Origin: an uncultured Gemmatimonadota bacterium
GTDB taxonomy: Bacteria > Gemmatimonadota > Gemmatimonadetes > Gemmatimonadales > Gemmatimonadaceae
Direction: 5' to 3'
NCBI GenBank assembly: GCA_903910555.1
Contig: CAIVZZ010000024.1
Coordinates: forward strand, 1-41,391
Length of the DNA stretch: 41,391 nt
Made by a program: the position numbers and the translations under genes. Below, piece by piece: positions 23,971 through 33,337 of the stretch. The notes beneath the pieces are model-generated. The model was not told the DNA's origin, did no database searches, and saw nothing but the letters and a program-made list of their open reading frames with translations. Within the stretch, counting starts at the first letter, position 1, and the number at the start of each line of letters is the position of its first letter.

Positions 23971-25128
23971 ATGACCGAACGACTCTATTACACGGACGCC
24001 CGACTCACCGAGTTCACCGCCCGCGTGACCGAAGTCTCCGGCGACCGCGTCTACCTCGACCGCACGGCGTTCTACCCGACTTCCGGCGGCCAGCTGTTCG
24101 ACGTCGGAACGCTCGGCGATGCCCGCGTCATCGACGTGATCGATGAAAAAGAGCGGATCGTTCACGTGTTCGAGAAGGCCGCCCGCGTCGCCGCCGGCGA
24201 TGAGATCAAAGGCCGCGTCGACTGGACCCGCCGCTTCGATCACATGCAGCAGCACACCGGTCAGCACCTGCTCTCCGCCGTGTTCGATGAGTTGTTCGGC
24301 CACAAAACCGTGAGCGTCCATTTCGGTGACGAGTCCGCCACGCTCGATCTCGACACTGCAATACTTTCGAAAGAGCGTGTGCAAAAGGCCGAACGTCGCG
24401 CGAACGAGATCGTGTTTGAGAATCGTCCGATCACCGTAGCGTTCGAAGACGCCGCAGCTGCGAAAGGGCTGCGCAAGGAAGTTGAGCGCACCGGTGAACT
24501 TCGAATCGTTTCGATCGATGGAATAGACCGCAGCGCCTGCGGCGGCACACACGTTCGCGGCACCGGCGAAATCGGGCCCGTCGTCGTGCGCCGGATCGAG
24601 AAGTACAAACAATCGACCCGCGTGGAGTTCCTTTGTGGCTGGCGTGCACTCGCGCGTGCGCGCGCGGATTTTGAGGCGCTGTCTGCGATGGCCGGCTCAC
24701 TCACCGCCGCCATAGATGAAGTACCCGCGCTCGTTGCCGCGCAGGCCGCTCATCTCAAGGAAGCTGAAACCGACGCGCGAAAACGGGGCGAGGAACTCGC
24801 GAAGTATCAAGCGCGCGAACGCTACGATGCCACCGTGCCCGACGCCGAAGGAATCCGCCGCATCACCGAAACCGCGACATCGATGGATCCGCTGCGCGCG
24901 ATGGCGCAGGCGATCGTGCTGCTCCCGAAGGCGATCTACGTGGGAACCGTCGCATCCCCGCCGGGAATTGTGTTTGCAGCAGCGGCGGATTCAGGAGCGA
25001 GCGCAGGCGAGCTCTTGAAAGCCGCACTCAGCGCGAATGGCGGACGCGGTGGTGGATCGCCCCGCATCGCGCAGGGAACTGTTCCCGATGTCGCGGCCCT
25101 TCAGCGCGTTTTGACTTCACTCGGTTGA
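23971..25128 (+). CDS. alanyl-tRNA editing protein (long AlaX-like)
   Basis: The 385-aa protein matches the long AlaX group, freestanding homologues of the AlaRS editing domain that deacylate Ser- or Gly-tRNA(Ala). Zinc ligands are visible: HTGQH (His95, His99) and CGGTH (Cys190, His194). The C-terminal DHHA1 domain is present (GGRGGGSPRIAQGTV). An N-terminal beta-barrel (TAFYPTSGGQLFDVG) corresponds to the AlaRS linker. The ATG at 23971 fits the domain start; the frame is open far upstream but lacks similarity. Its 3' end overlaps the convergent O-antigen-ligase-like gene by 12 bases. Confidence 0.9.
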   Translation: MTERLYYTDARLTEFTARVTEVSGDRVYLDRTAFYPTSGGQLFDVGTLGDARVIDVIDEKERIVHVFEKAARVAAGDEIKGRVDWTRRFDHMQQHTGQHLLSAVFDELFGHKTVSVHFGDESATLDLDTAILSKERVQKAERRANEIVFENRPITVAFEDAAAAKGLRKEVERTGELRIVSIDGIDRSACGGTHVRGTGEIGPVVVRRIEKYKQSTRVEFLCGWRALARARADFEALSAMAGSLTAAIDEVPALVAAQAAHLKEAETDARKRGEELAKYQARERYDATVPDAEGIRRITETATSMDPLRAMAQAIVLLPKAIYVGTVASPPGIVFAAAADSGASAGELLKAALSANGGRGGGSPRIAQGTVPDVAALQRVLTSLG

Positions 25129-26748
25129 TCCACCGCATTTGCCGAGCACGTGCCGCGGCCCGGGTGACGATGGGAACAGTGCCCGCGCACTGAGCGCGTG
25201 CGTTCTGGCTTTCAGGCATTGCCCGCGCGAAAGGAAATAGTCGGCTGCGCGCATCTGGATGCGATACGAGCCGGGATCTTTCACGAGCGCCGATTCGATC
25301 GCCGCGGCGGTGCCCATTTCGTAGAGCTGCATCGCCTCGATCCGGCGATCGCTCATCACACACGCGGCGATCATAAATGCGGCGAAGGCGATCGACGCAA
25401 TGATTCGTCTCGCCGGATGCATCGTGATCTCCTGTCGACTCGTCGTCGGCAGGATCAGTACGCCGGCCGCCGCCATCACCACAATCGTCGGCGTTGGAAG
25501 TAAGAGAACCGCGTCGAACGCGCCTTCCAGTGCGGCGATCAAAACCACTCCGCCGCCCGCGAGCGCCGCGAGACGCTGCTCGGATGAAAGCGTCGCGTCG
25601 TATCTCGTCCGAGCCGCACCGAACAGCAAAATTCCGACGAATGCCGCCAGCGCGATACCCGAAGCCCATCCGCGTTCCGACACTGCCGCTATCCAATCAC
25701 TGCTCGGCCACGGGTTCGCGGTCATCCCGGTGGTTTCTGCGAGAGAGGGATCGTTCGTCGGCGCGAACTTCGGATAAATCACCGGCCAGTTTCCTGCGCC
25801 GACGCCGAGCAGCCAATGGTGTTCGGCCATCTTGATCGAGTTCGTGTACTGCGCGAGCCGGCCGCGTCCGCTGCCGTCGTGATAATCAACGACGCCCTTC
25901 ATCGAATCCAGATACGGGCTGTCGCTGCGCCAGTCGAGCGCGTTGGGAACGACGAGTGCGAGAATCACACTGACGATCATCGCGGCAAACGCGCGCCTCA
26001 GCCGGCGGCGCGCATCTACATCAGCAAGGAGTGCCGGCCCGCGCGCGATCACTATGATCGCGACCACGCCGCTCACCGCGAGCGCGAGCCACGCCGCACG
26101 CGTTCGTGACAACACGAGGGCGATGGTGCATACCGCGAGCGACACCGTCCATAGCCACGCACCGCGATTTCGTTTCGCGCTCGCGATGCTCCACATGACG
26201 AGCGGGATCCCGGCCGCCGTCAGGTGTGCCATGAAGTTTCTATTGCCGAACGTTCCACCGGGCGCGCGGTTGAGCGCGGCAAACTCCATCTTGATTCCGT
26301 AGGCCTGCGCGAGCGCCGTCAGCGCGCCGACTACCACCGTGAATGCCAACACGCGCGCCAAGACAGGCCCAAGTCCGGCGAGACCGACTTTGCGCGCCGT
26401 CCAGAAGACCGTCGCGCCGCTGACCGTGACGGCGAGTGCGCGAAAGGCCACGCTGTAGTTCGTCGCCCCGAGCGCAGAGGCCGCGGAGAGCGCGAGCCAT
26501 GCTGACAGCGCTGCATCAACGTCGGAAATCGTGAGCCGCCGGAGGGTCGCGAGCGCCGCGAGGCCGGCAACGAGCGCCGCGAGGTGAAGCGCGAGCTCTT
26601 TCGGCCCGAAAAACCGGTCGAGATCGAACGAACGGTACGGGAGCACCAGCAGGACGCAGGCGAACGCACCGGCGCTGAGCGCAAACAGCACGACCCAGTC
26701 GGCAACGCTCCGGTGAACCTGGTCAGCTGGTTCGTTCATGGCTCCCAT
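25117..26748 (-). CDS. O-antigen ligase / Wzy-C-like membrane protein
   Basis: The 543-aa protein has 10 or more predicted membrane helices and the large periplasmic loop typical of Wzy_C proteins (RGRLAQYTNSIKMAEHHWLLGVGAGNWPVIYPKFA), with RTRAAWLALAVSG upstream. The family includes O-antigen ligases (WaaL), polymerases and protein O-oligosaccharyltransferases, which join sugar chains to lipid A or proteins at the outer face of the inner membrane. After about residue 460 the tail looks like one or two TPR-like helices (a Cys-containing SRGQCLKARTHALSARALFPSSPGPRH). Start codons at 26748 and 26739 are both possible; each has a G-rich ribosome binding site. The 3' end overlaps the AlaX gene. 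Confidence 0.8.
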   Translation of the reverse strand: MGAMNEPADQVHRSVADWVVLFALSAGAFACVLLVLPYRSFDLDRFFGPKELALHLAALVAGLAALATLRRLTISDVDAALSAWLALSAASALGATNYSVAFRALAVTVSGATVFWTARKVGLAGLGPVLARVLAFTVVVGALTALAQAYGIKMEFAALNRAPGGTFGNRNFMAHLTAAGIPLVMWSIASAKRNRGAWLWTVSLAVCTIALVLSRTRAAWLALAVSGVVAIIVIARGPALLADVDARRRLRRAFAAMIVSVILALVVPNALDWRSDSPYLDSMKGVVDYHDGSGRGRLAQYTNSIKMAEHHWLLGVGAGNWPVIYPKFAPTNDPSLAETTGMTANPWPSSDWIAAVSERGWASGIALAAFVGILLFGAARTRYDATLSSEQRLAALAGGGVVLIAALEGAFDAVLLLPTPTIVVMAAAGVLILPTTSRQEITMHPARRIIASIAFAAFMIAACVMSDRRIEAMQLYEMGTAAAIESALVKDPGSYRIQMRAADYFLSRGQCLKARTHALSARALFPSSPGPRHVLGKCGGSTE

Positions 26749-26819
26749 CTGGCCCCTCGCGGAGCATTTGGCACCCTTGCCGCGTACATTTATGTAGAAA
26801 ACGCACCCGCGGAGGGCCG

Positions 26820-26996
26820 ATGACAGTGTACGACGATAAGAAGATCCAGAGTCTGGTGAAGAAGCTCACCAAGCTGCCCAAGCCGAAAACCGAGCCTGGG
26901 AAGACGTACGACAAGACCGCGCCTCAGCGCGGTGCTGACGAAAACGAAATTGAGCGCGACAAGTTCTTCAAGGAGATGAAGCGGCGCGAGTTTTGA
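26820..26996 (+). CDS. small charged protein, 58 aa
   Basis: The ATG at 26820 follows GGAGG with four bases of spacing, and the frame ends with TGA at 26994-26996. The 58-aa product is hydrophilic and Lys-rich (DDKKIQSLVKKLTKLPKPK, then ERDKFFKEMKRREF), with predicted helices and no signal peptide. I do not recognise a family. It lies between two minus-strand genes, with a 29-base overlap of its 3' end with the NPP-type gene. The strong ribosome binding site and balanced coding usage support a real gene. Confidence 0.65.
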   Translation: MTVYDDKKIQSLVKKLTKLPKPKTEPGKTYDKTAPQRGADENEIERDKFFKEMKRREF

Positions 26997-28239
26997 GCAA
27001 CACGCGCGTCGAATCGGGTGATCCGTCGTTCGGCGCGGGCCGCAGTCCGAGAAGGTGCGCGATCAGATCGTAGACGTGAATGTTCTGGAACGGCGGCACG
27101 ACCACGCCGGACTTGAACGCAGGCCCGGACGCGACAAAGAGCGCGCCCATTGAGAGCAGTTGGTTGTCGTAGCCGTGATTTCCGCCGAACGGTCCCAGTT
27201 TGGCGAGCAGGCGGCTCCTGGTCGTGGTCGCCCACCCTTCGTCCGCGATCGCGACGATTGGCGTGATGCGTGGATTGTCGTTGTAGTGGAAACGCGCCGG
27301 CACTTCGCCTTTGCGGTACACGGCGAGGTGCGGATTCGCACCGTGCAGATGCTCGTAGACATACCGCTCATGCCCGGGCTTCGGCACGATCTCTTCGACA
27401 GGACCGCCTTCGATAATATCGAGACTGTCGAGCGAGACGTATTCGTCGAGAACGATGAACCGCGATGTGCTCATCGCGGCCATGCCATGATCGGCGAGGA
27501 CGATGAGGTTCACGCGATTTGCCAGTCCGAGCTTTGCGATGCCGTCGACAATCGCGCCGACGGCGCTGTCGAGCTGTGTGATCGCCGTGTCCAGCTGCGG
27601 AGAGTCAGGCCCCGCCTCATGGCCTTGGTGATCGACCTCTGAGAAATATTCGGTGATGAAGCGCGGCGCGCTGTCTGCGGGAAGCGCGAGCAACGACAGC
27701 ACTTTGCGCACACGGTCCGCGCGCGCAGCCTTGGCGTCGTATTTCTCCCACCACGTCGGACGGATCCCACCGATCGGCGCTTCGGCGCCTGGCCATGCAA
27801 ACGGCGCGGCGCGTTCGTGCTGCAGTTCGGCGGTCACCCAGATCGGTTCGCCGCCCCACCAGCGCGCATCGCGCACCGCGGGATTGTCACCGTTGGCGAA
27901 TTTCCCGAGTACGGGATCGAGCATGGAATTGCTGATGATGCCGTGATGCTCGGGATACAGTCCCGTGACGATCGTGTAGTGATTGGGAAAGGTAAGCGAT
28001 GGAAACGACGGCACCAATCGCTCCGCGCGCACGCCGTGCGCGGCAAGCGCGCGCAGGTTTTTCGCCTCCGGTCTGTTGATGTAATCCCAGCGAAAGCCGT
28101 CGAGTGAAATCAGGACCACCGACTGTCGTGCGTCCGGCGCCGGAGCGGCGGGATGACGCGTTGCGCAGCCGGCCGCGAGCAGCGCGATCGCCGCGATATA
28201 TGCGCGAGCGCTAAGCCTTCGCAGGTGCGGCCGTCTCAT
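26968..28239 (-). CDS. NPP-type alkaline phosphatase superfamily lipoprotein
   Basis: The 423-aa protein has a lipobox LAAGC (Cys25) and the complete nucleotide pyrophosphatase/phosphodiesterase metal site: Asp47 (LISLDGF), nucleophile Thr83 (SLTFPNHYT), Asp203 and His207 (DHQGH), Asp250-His251 (LADHGM) and His355 (GGNHGYDN). NPP enzymes hydrolyse phosphodiester or pyrophosphate bonds in nucleotides or lipids; as a lipoprotein it acts in the periplasm or at the outer membrane. The start overlaps the acyl-CoA ligase stop by 29 bases, so the two are likely co-transcribed. A later start is possible but would lose part of the signal peptide. Confidence 0.88.
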   Translation of the reverse strand: MRRPHLRRLSARAYIAAIALLAAGCATRHPAAPAPDARQSVVLISLDGFRWDYINRPEAKNLRALAAHGVRAERLVPSFPSLTFPNHYTIVTGLYPEHHGIISNSMLDPVLGKFANGDNPAVRDARWWGGEPIWVTAELQHERAAPFAWPGAEAPIGGIRPTWWEKYDAKAARADRVRKVLSLLALPADSAPRFITEYFSEVDHQGHEAGPDSPQLDTAITQLDSAVGAIVDGIAKLGLANRVNLIVLADHGMAAMSTSRFIVLDEYVSLDSLDIIEGGPVEEIVPKPGHERYVYEHLHGANPHLAVYRKGEVPARFHYNDNPRITPIVAIADEGWATTTRSRLLAKLGPFGGNHGYDNQLLSMGALFVASGPAFKSGVVVPPFQNIHVYDLIAHLLGLRPAPNDGSPDSTRVLLKTRAASSP

Positions 28240-29947
28240 CGAGAGTGAGCATGCGTCGCAGCACTTTTCCTATCAGCGATTTGGGAAGCTCTTTTCGGAA
28301 CACGACTTTCGACGGGACTTTATAAAACGCGAGGTGGTGTTTGCAATACTCGCGAATGTCCTGCTCTGTCGCAGTAACGCCGGGTTTCATCACGACGAAC
28401 GCGACTGCGATTTCGCCGTGGGCCGCATCGGGAAATCCGCGCACGCCAACTTCCAATACGCCCGGATACGCAGCGATCTCTTCTTCGAGTTCCCGTGGCC
28501 ACACCTGCATGCCGTTCGCCTTGATCAGATCTTTCTTGCGGTCGACGAGAAAGACGTATCCCTCCTCGTCGAGATATGCGAGATCGCCGGTGCGCAGCCA
28601 CACGACGCCGTCGGCATCCGTGAAAATCATGGCGGCGCTCTCGGTAGGATTGCGCCAGTAGCCCTTCATGATCTGCGGGCCGCGCAGCAGCATCTCCCCT
28701 TCTTTCTTCGCCTCCACCGCTTTCAATGGATCGTCAGCGTCGACAATCCGCACAAACACATCAGTCACAGGCATTCCCACCGAACCGATCTTTGACTCAC
28801 CCTTCACCGGGTTCACGCACGCGGCAATCAATGATTCGGTCAGCCCGTAACCTTCGATAATTTTCGCGCCGGTGACTTCTTCGAACCGCTTCTTCGTTTC
28901 CGCGAGCAATGGCGCCGCGCCGCTCGCGCACACCTTGAGCGATTTGAAGCTGACCTTTCCGTTCTTCACATGCGGATGGTTGAGCAGTGCGTTGTACAAT
29001 GTTGGCACCCCCGCAAACGCCGCCGGTTTCACTTTCGCGATGCTGCTCACAATGTCGTTGAGATCGCGGGGGTTCGGAATCAGCGATATCGGATTGTGAC
29101 CGATCAGGCAGATCGATTGCACCGCGCACGCGCCGTACGAATGAAAGAGCGGCAACGGCATCATGTATACGCTTTTCCATGGCTCGATTGAATCGCCGAG
29201 CCACGCCTGCAGCTGCAGTCCGCTCATCACGATCGCCTGATGTTCGCCCATCACGCATTTCGGTGTGCCGGTCGTGCCGCCGCTCATCAGCAGGATGGCC
29301 GTGTCTTCGGGCGCTGGCGCGGGCTCGGTTGATCGCTTGCCGTCGAATGTCTTGAGCAAGTCAGGCATCGCGAGATCGCCATCGCGATGGGTCACGCGAT
29401 AGCCGCCCTTCCCTTCCATAAACAGCGTGAAGACAAATTTCAGGAGCGGCGGAAACCACTCCTTGATGTTCGTCGTCACGATTTTTGTGACGGGCGTATG
29501 CGGCTGAACTTTCTTCAGGCGTTCATAAAACGAGCTGAGCGTCACGACAATCTTCGCGTCGATCGTCGTCAGCGGGCCCGCGAGCTCTTCTTCCGTATAT
29601 ATAGGATTCAGCGGGGCGAACACGCCGCCGACTTTCCACGTCGCAAACTCGGCGATAAAAAACTGCGGGCAGTTCGGCAGCATCGCGGCCACGCGGTCGC
29701 CGCGCTTCACGCCAAGTGAAATCAGCGCCGCCGCGAACGCGTCGGATGTGCGCTCCAGCTCCGCCAGTGTGAACGGGCGCCCCTTGAACAGAAACGCGGG
29801 GTGTTGAGGGCGTTCGCGCACGCTGTCATTGACATAGTCAAGAAGTGTGCGGTGCGGATATGGCGCGAGCGACTCTGGCACGCCCGCGTCGTAGTGCGCG
29901 AGCCACGGATTCGGCGTAGTTTCCACGATCTCTCCCTCCCCGTTCAT
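28211..29947 (-). CDS. long-chain fatty acid--CoA ligase-like AMP-forming enzyme
   Basis: The 578-aa enzyme activates a carboxylic acid to its acyl-CoA via acyl-AMP. Visible motifs are MSGGTTGTPKCVMGEH (phosphate-binding loop), GYGLTES, LRTGDLAYLDEEGYVFLVDRKKDLIKANG (hinge Asp and K after DRKKD) and a C-terminal GKVLRRML with the catalytic Lys. The N-terminal YPHRTLLDYVNDSV and the overall arrangement are FadD-like, but specificity is not readable. The start at 29947 was chosen over the GTG at 29995 because the latter overlaps the divergent peptidase gene (start 29972). Confidence 0.87.
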   Translation of the reverse strand: MNGEGEIVETTPNPWLAHYDAGVPESLAPYPHRTLLDYVNDSVRERPQHPAFLFKGRPFTLAELERTSDAFAAALISLGVKRGDRVAAMLPNCPQFFIAEFATWKVGGVFAPLNPIYTEEELAGPLTTIDAKIVVTLSSFYERLKKVQPHTPVTKIVTTNIKEWFPPLLKFVFTLFMEGKGGYRVTHRDGDLAMPDLLKTFDGKRSTEPAPAPEDTAILLMSGGTTGTPKCVMGEHQAIVMSGLQLQAWLGDSIEPWKSVYMMPLPLFHSYGACAVQSICLIGHNPISLIPNPRDLNDIVSSIAKVKPAAFAGVPTLYNALLNHPHVKNGKVSFKSLKVCASGAAPLLAETKKRFEEVTGAKIIEGYGLTESLIAACVNPVKGESKIGSVGMPVTDVFVRIVDADDPLKAVEAKKEGEMLLRGPQIMKGYWRNPTESAAMIFTDADGVVWLRTGDLAYLDEEGYVFLVDRKKDLIKANGMQVWPRELEEEIAAYPGVLEVGVRGFPDAAHGEIAVAFVVMKPGVTATEQDIREYCKHHLAFYKVPSKVVFRKELPKSLIGKVLRRMLTLDETAAPAKA

Positions 29948-29971
29948 AGCCCACCGATTCCCACGCCGAAT

Positions 29972-31258
29972 ATGCATCAGCTTCGCCTGCGCCACACCCT
30001 GCTCTGCCTCTGCGCTGTTCCGGCCGTCCTGCTCGGCCAGGCCAGCTCACCACTCCCGACGGACCAGCCGTCGGTGAAACGTGCGCTCGACGGCATCAAA
30101 TCGTCGAACTCGTGGACACTCGATCAGCAGGTCTCCATCTGCGAGATCCCCGCGCCCGACTTCAAAGAGCAAGCGCGCGCCGCCGAATTCAAGAAACGTC
30201 TCATCGCGCTCGGGTATCCGAACACGCGAATCGACACTGCTGGGAATGTAATCGCCGAGCGTCCGGGCACCGGAAACGGCCCGACCGTGATGCTCGCCGG
30301 CCATTTGGACACCGTGTTTCCCGAAGGAACCGACGTAAAGGTCAAACGCGACGGCAACAAGTTCTCGGCGCCCGGGATCGGCGATGACTGCCGCGGCCTC
30401 GCCGTGGTGCTCGCCGTCGCGAAAGCGCTCAAGGAAGGACAGATCAAGACCAACGGGCGCGTGATTCTCGTCGGCAACGTCGGCGAGGAGGGCGAAGGCA
30501 ACCTTCGCGGTGTGCGCGAGCTTCTAACGCATGGCTACAAGGGGAAGATCGACTACTTCATTTCTGTTGACGGACTCGGCCTGCACGTGACTGACCGCGC
30601 AGTTGGGAGCAAGCGTTACAACATCGAGTTCAAGGGTCCCGGCGGACACAGCTATGGCGCGTTCGGAACGATGCCGAGTGCGATTCATGCGATGGGGCGC
30701 GCGATCGCGCTGATCTCGGATGTCGAGGTTCCCACGAACCCGAAGACGACGTACACCGTCGGTGTCGTGAAAGGCGGGACATCGGTGAACTCGATCGCCG
30801 GCGATGCTTCTATGGAAGTCGATATGCGCTCGGAATCGCTCGAAAACCTCGATAGCGCTGAAGCGCGGATCAAGCGGGCGATCACGGCCGGCGTACTCGC
30901 GGAGAACGGCCGCTGGCCGAAGTCATCGGCGAAGATCACGGTGAAGTTCGATACGATCGGCATTCGTCCGATTGGCGCGAAAATTCAGACCGATGAGTCG
31001 CCGATCGTGAAGACTGCGCTCGACGCGGCCGCGGCATTGGGTGCAGAGCGGACACCAACCGGCGCCTCGAGCACGGATTCGAACCTCCCGATGAGCCTCG
31101 GTATTCCCGCCATCACGATTGGCGGCGGCGGCAAGGGATCCGGAGCGCATTCGCTGACAGAATCGTTCGAAGAGACGCCTGACGGGTATAAAGGACCGCA
31201 GTGGGCGCTGCTGATCGTTGCAGCGCTCGCCGGAATGCGCGCCTCCGTCACACCGTAA
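29972..31258 (+). CDS. secreted M20-family metallopeptidase
   Basis: The 428-aa protein has a signal peptide (LRHTLLCLCAVPAVLLGQAS) and the M20 metal-ligand segments: MLAGHLDTVFPEG, GIGDDCRGLAV (bridging Asp), VGNVGEEGEGNLRG (catalytic Glu pair) and, in the C-terminal lobe, GIPAITIGGGGKGSGAHSLTESF. The lid domain contains KGPGGHSYGAFG. Members are zinc-dependent dipeptidases, tripeptidases or deacylases. Export suggests nutrient scavenging in the periplasm. It diverges from the acyl-CoA ligase by 24 bases and is followed after 39 bases by an M1 peptidase gene. Confidence 0.87.
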   Translation: MHQLRLRHTLLCLCAVPAVLLGQASSPLPTDQPSVKRALDGIKSSNSWTLDQQVSICEIPAPDFKEQARAAEFKKRLIALGYPNTRIDTAGNVIAERPGTGNGPTVMLAGHLDTVFPEGTDVKVKRDGNKFSAPGIGDDCRGLAVVLAVAKALKEGQIKTNGRVILVGNVGEEGEGNLRGVRELLTHGYKGKIDYFISVDGLGLHVTDRAVGSKRYNIEFKGPGGHSYGAFGTMPSAIHAMGRAIALISDVEVPTNPKTTYTVGVVKGGTSVNSIAGDASMEVDMRSESLENLDSAEARIKRAITAGVLAENGRWPKSSAKITVKFDTIGIRPIGAKIQTDESPIVKTALDAAAALGAERTPTGASSTDSNLPMSLGIPAITIGGGGKGSGAHSLTESFEETPDGYKGPQWALLIVAALAGMRASVTP

Positions 31259-31297
31259 TTCAGCAGCAAACCCGAGAGAACAGGAGTCTCGAAGACC

Positions 31298-33262
31298 GTG
31301 CGTAATTATTTTCGAATTGTTTCCGCCATTGCTCTGGTTGTCGGTTCGAGCCCGGCCGGTGCACAGCAGGCCACCGCGCCGAAGTTTGATCGCAGCGGAG
31401 TGCCTGACACATCCATCTTCGCGCCGCTCGTATTTCCGACGCCGTCCGCGAGCCGCGCCGCGAGCGGCGCACCGGGTGCTCACTACTGGCAGAACCGGGC
31501 CGACTATGATTTGAAAGCGACGCTCGATACGGGAGCAAAGTCAGTTTCGGGCGAGATGGTATTCCGCTACACGAACAACTCGCCGGACACGCTGTCGTAT
31601 ATCTGGATGCAGCTCGAGCAGAATGCGTTCCGGAAAAACTCGCTGAGTTCCGAGGTCTATTCGCAGGGCTCTCGCTGGAATCCCGGCAACTTTGAGGGCG
31701 GCGACAAACTCACGCGCGTCGAGCAGATCGTTGCGGGTGCGGGCGGCGCCAGGAAACGCGTGCCGCTGACGATTCGTGAAGGCGAGACGATGATGCGCCT
31801 TCCGCTCGCGGAACCGCTCGCTCCGGGGAAAGTGGCGACGCTTGAGATGGCCTGGAACTTCGTCGTGCCCGAGCACGGCGCAGATCGAATGGGACGCGAC
31901 AAAGCTTTGTTTGAAATCGCGCAGTGGTATCCGCGCGCCGCCGTCTACGACGATCTCCGCGGCTGGAACAATGATCCGTACATCGGACAGGGCGAGTTCT
32001 ATCTCGACTACGGTGACTACAACGTCTCGGTCACAGTTCCCGCCGGCTACATCGTCGCCGGCACGGGATTGCTGGAGAATCCAAAGGACGTGCTGACCGC
32101 TGCACAGGTTGCGCGCCTCGACGAAGCATTGAAAACGGACAAGGTGATCCACGTGATCACCGCCGACGAGCTGAAGAGCGGTGCGGCGCGTCCGACAAAG
32201 AGCGGCATGCTCACCTGGAAGTTCCGCGCGAAGAATGTGCGCGACGCGGTGTGGGCGGCGTCACCCGACTATCAGTGGGACGCGACGAACTACAAAGGCA
32301 TTTACGCTTTCGGCTATTACCGGCCGAGTGCTGCGGATCTATGGGTTGAATCCGCAGACATGGCGAAGATGTCGATTCAGGAATATTCGGAGCGCTGGTT
32401 TCAGTATCCCTGGCCGCAGATTTCCGTGGTCGAGGGTCCCGTGAGCGGCATGGAATATCCGATGCTCGCGATGGAGGATCACAGCCAGAGCAAGCAGGGT
32501 TTGTACAACGTGATCACGCACGAGGTCGGGCATAACTGGTTCCCGATGATCGTGGGATCGAACGAGCGCGTGTACATGTGGCAGGACGAAGGGTTCAACA
32601 CGTTTATCAATACGTTCTCTGAAGCGCGTCGCTTTCCGAAAGACGGCGATCAAATGCAGCGCGCAATGGGTGAGCGCGGTGAAGTCGAACAGGCGATGAG
32701 GACGGATCAGGACGGGCCGGTGATGACGCCGCCGGATCGCATTGCGGAACCGCTGCTCGGAATTTCCGCGTACGTGAAACCCTCTGTTGGATTGCAGCTG
32801 CTCCGGCAGGAAATCCTCGGACCCGAAGCGTTCGACGAAACATTTCGAACGTACGTTGCGAAGTGGGCATTCAAGCATCCCGCGCCCGCCGATTTTTTCC
32901 GCACGATGGAAGATGCGTCAGGCCACCGTCTCGACTGGTTCTGGCGCGAGTGGTTCATTGAGAACCCGCACTTCGATCAGGCCATCGACGGCGTGCGCTT
33001 GGTGAGCAAGGGCGATACGAACAATGTTCTTGTCGCGTATGGCAATCGTGCGCGCGGTGTTCTGCCGATCCGCGCGCGCTTCACGATGAGCGATGGCTCA
33101 ACTCAAGATTTCAACTATCCGGCGGAAGTGTGGAGCACGAACACGCTGCGCTACATCCGGGTGTATTCGTTCGTCGGGAAGAAGGTCGCGAAGATCGAGC
33201 TCGACCCGGACCACAGGCTGGTCGACATCGATCGCACGAACAACGTGTGGACGGCGCCGTAA
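31298..33262 (+). CDS. secreted M1-family metallopeptidase
   Basis: The 654-aa protein has a signal peptide ending near SPAGAQQ (residue 24) and the gluzincin zinc site: His408-Glu409-x2-His412 (HEVGHNWF) and Glu431 in MWQDEGFNTF. The substrate-anchoring GxMEN is replaced by GMEYP, seen in many M1 relatives from this kind of genome; aminopeptidase activity is therefore likely but not certain. The N-terminal beta-sandwich (VSGEMVFRYTNNSPDTLSYIWMQLEQNAF) fits the family. The start is GTG at 31298 with CAGGAG 12 bases upstream. Downstream lies a strong bidirectional terminator. Together with the preceding M20 gene it forms a peptide-degradation pair. Confidence 0.88.
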   Translation: MRNYFRIVSAIALVVGSSPAGAQQATAPKFDRSGVPDTSIFAPLVFPTPSASRAASGAPGAHYWQNRADYDLKATLDTGAKSVSGEMVFRYTNNSPDTLSYIWMQLEQNAFRKNSLSSEVYSQGSRWNPGNFEGGDKLTRVEQIVAGAGGARKRVPLTIREGETMMRLPLAEPLAPGKVATLEMAWNFVVPEHGADRMGRDKALFEIAQWYPRAAVYDDLRGWNNDPYIGQGEFYLDYGDYNVSVTVPAGYIVAGTGLLENPKDVLTAAQVARLDEALKTDKVIHVITADELKSGAARPTKSGMLTWKFRAKNVRDAVWAASPDYQWDATNYKGIYAFGYYRPSAADLWVESADMAKMSIQEYSERWFQYPWPQISVVEGPVSGMEYPMLAMEDHSQSKQGLYNVITHEVGHNWFPMIVGSNERVYMWQDEGFNTFINTFSEARRFPKDGDQMQRAMGERGEVEQAMRTDQDGPVMTPPDRIAEPLLGISAYVKPSVGLQLLRQEILGPEAFDETFRTYVAKWAFKHPAPADFFRTMEDASGHRLDWFWREWFIENPHFDQAIDGVRLVSKGDTNNVLVAYGNRARGVLPIRARFTMSDGSTQDFNYPAEVWSTNTLRYIRVYSFVGKKVAKIELDPDHRLVDIDRTNNVWTAP

Positions 33263-33290
33263 GCCTGCCCGCACCCTTCGAACCTGAATG

Positions 33291-33331
33291 AAAAAGCCGC
33301 CGCGCCAATGATTGGCGCGGCGGCTTTTTTT
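33291..33331. terminator. strong bidirectional Rho-independent terminator
   Basis: GCCGCCGCGCCAAT (33296-33309) pairs exactly with ATTGGCGCGGCGGC (33311-33324). An A-run lies before it and seven T follow it on the plus strand; the mirrored AAAAA (33291-33295) gives a T-run on the minus strand. It ends the M1 peptidase gene (plus) and the 25-aa membrane peptide gene (minus), whose stop is at 33338-33340. Confidence 0.95.
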
Positions 33332-33337
33332 GTTCGG

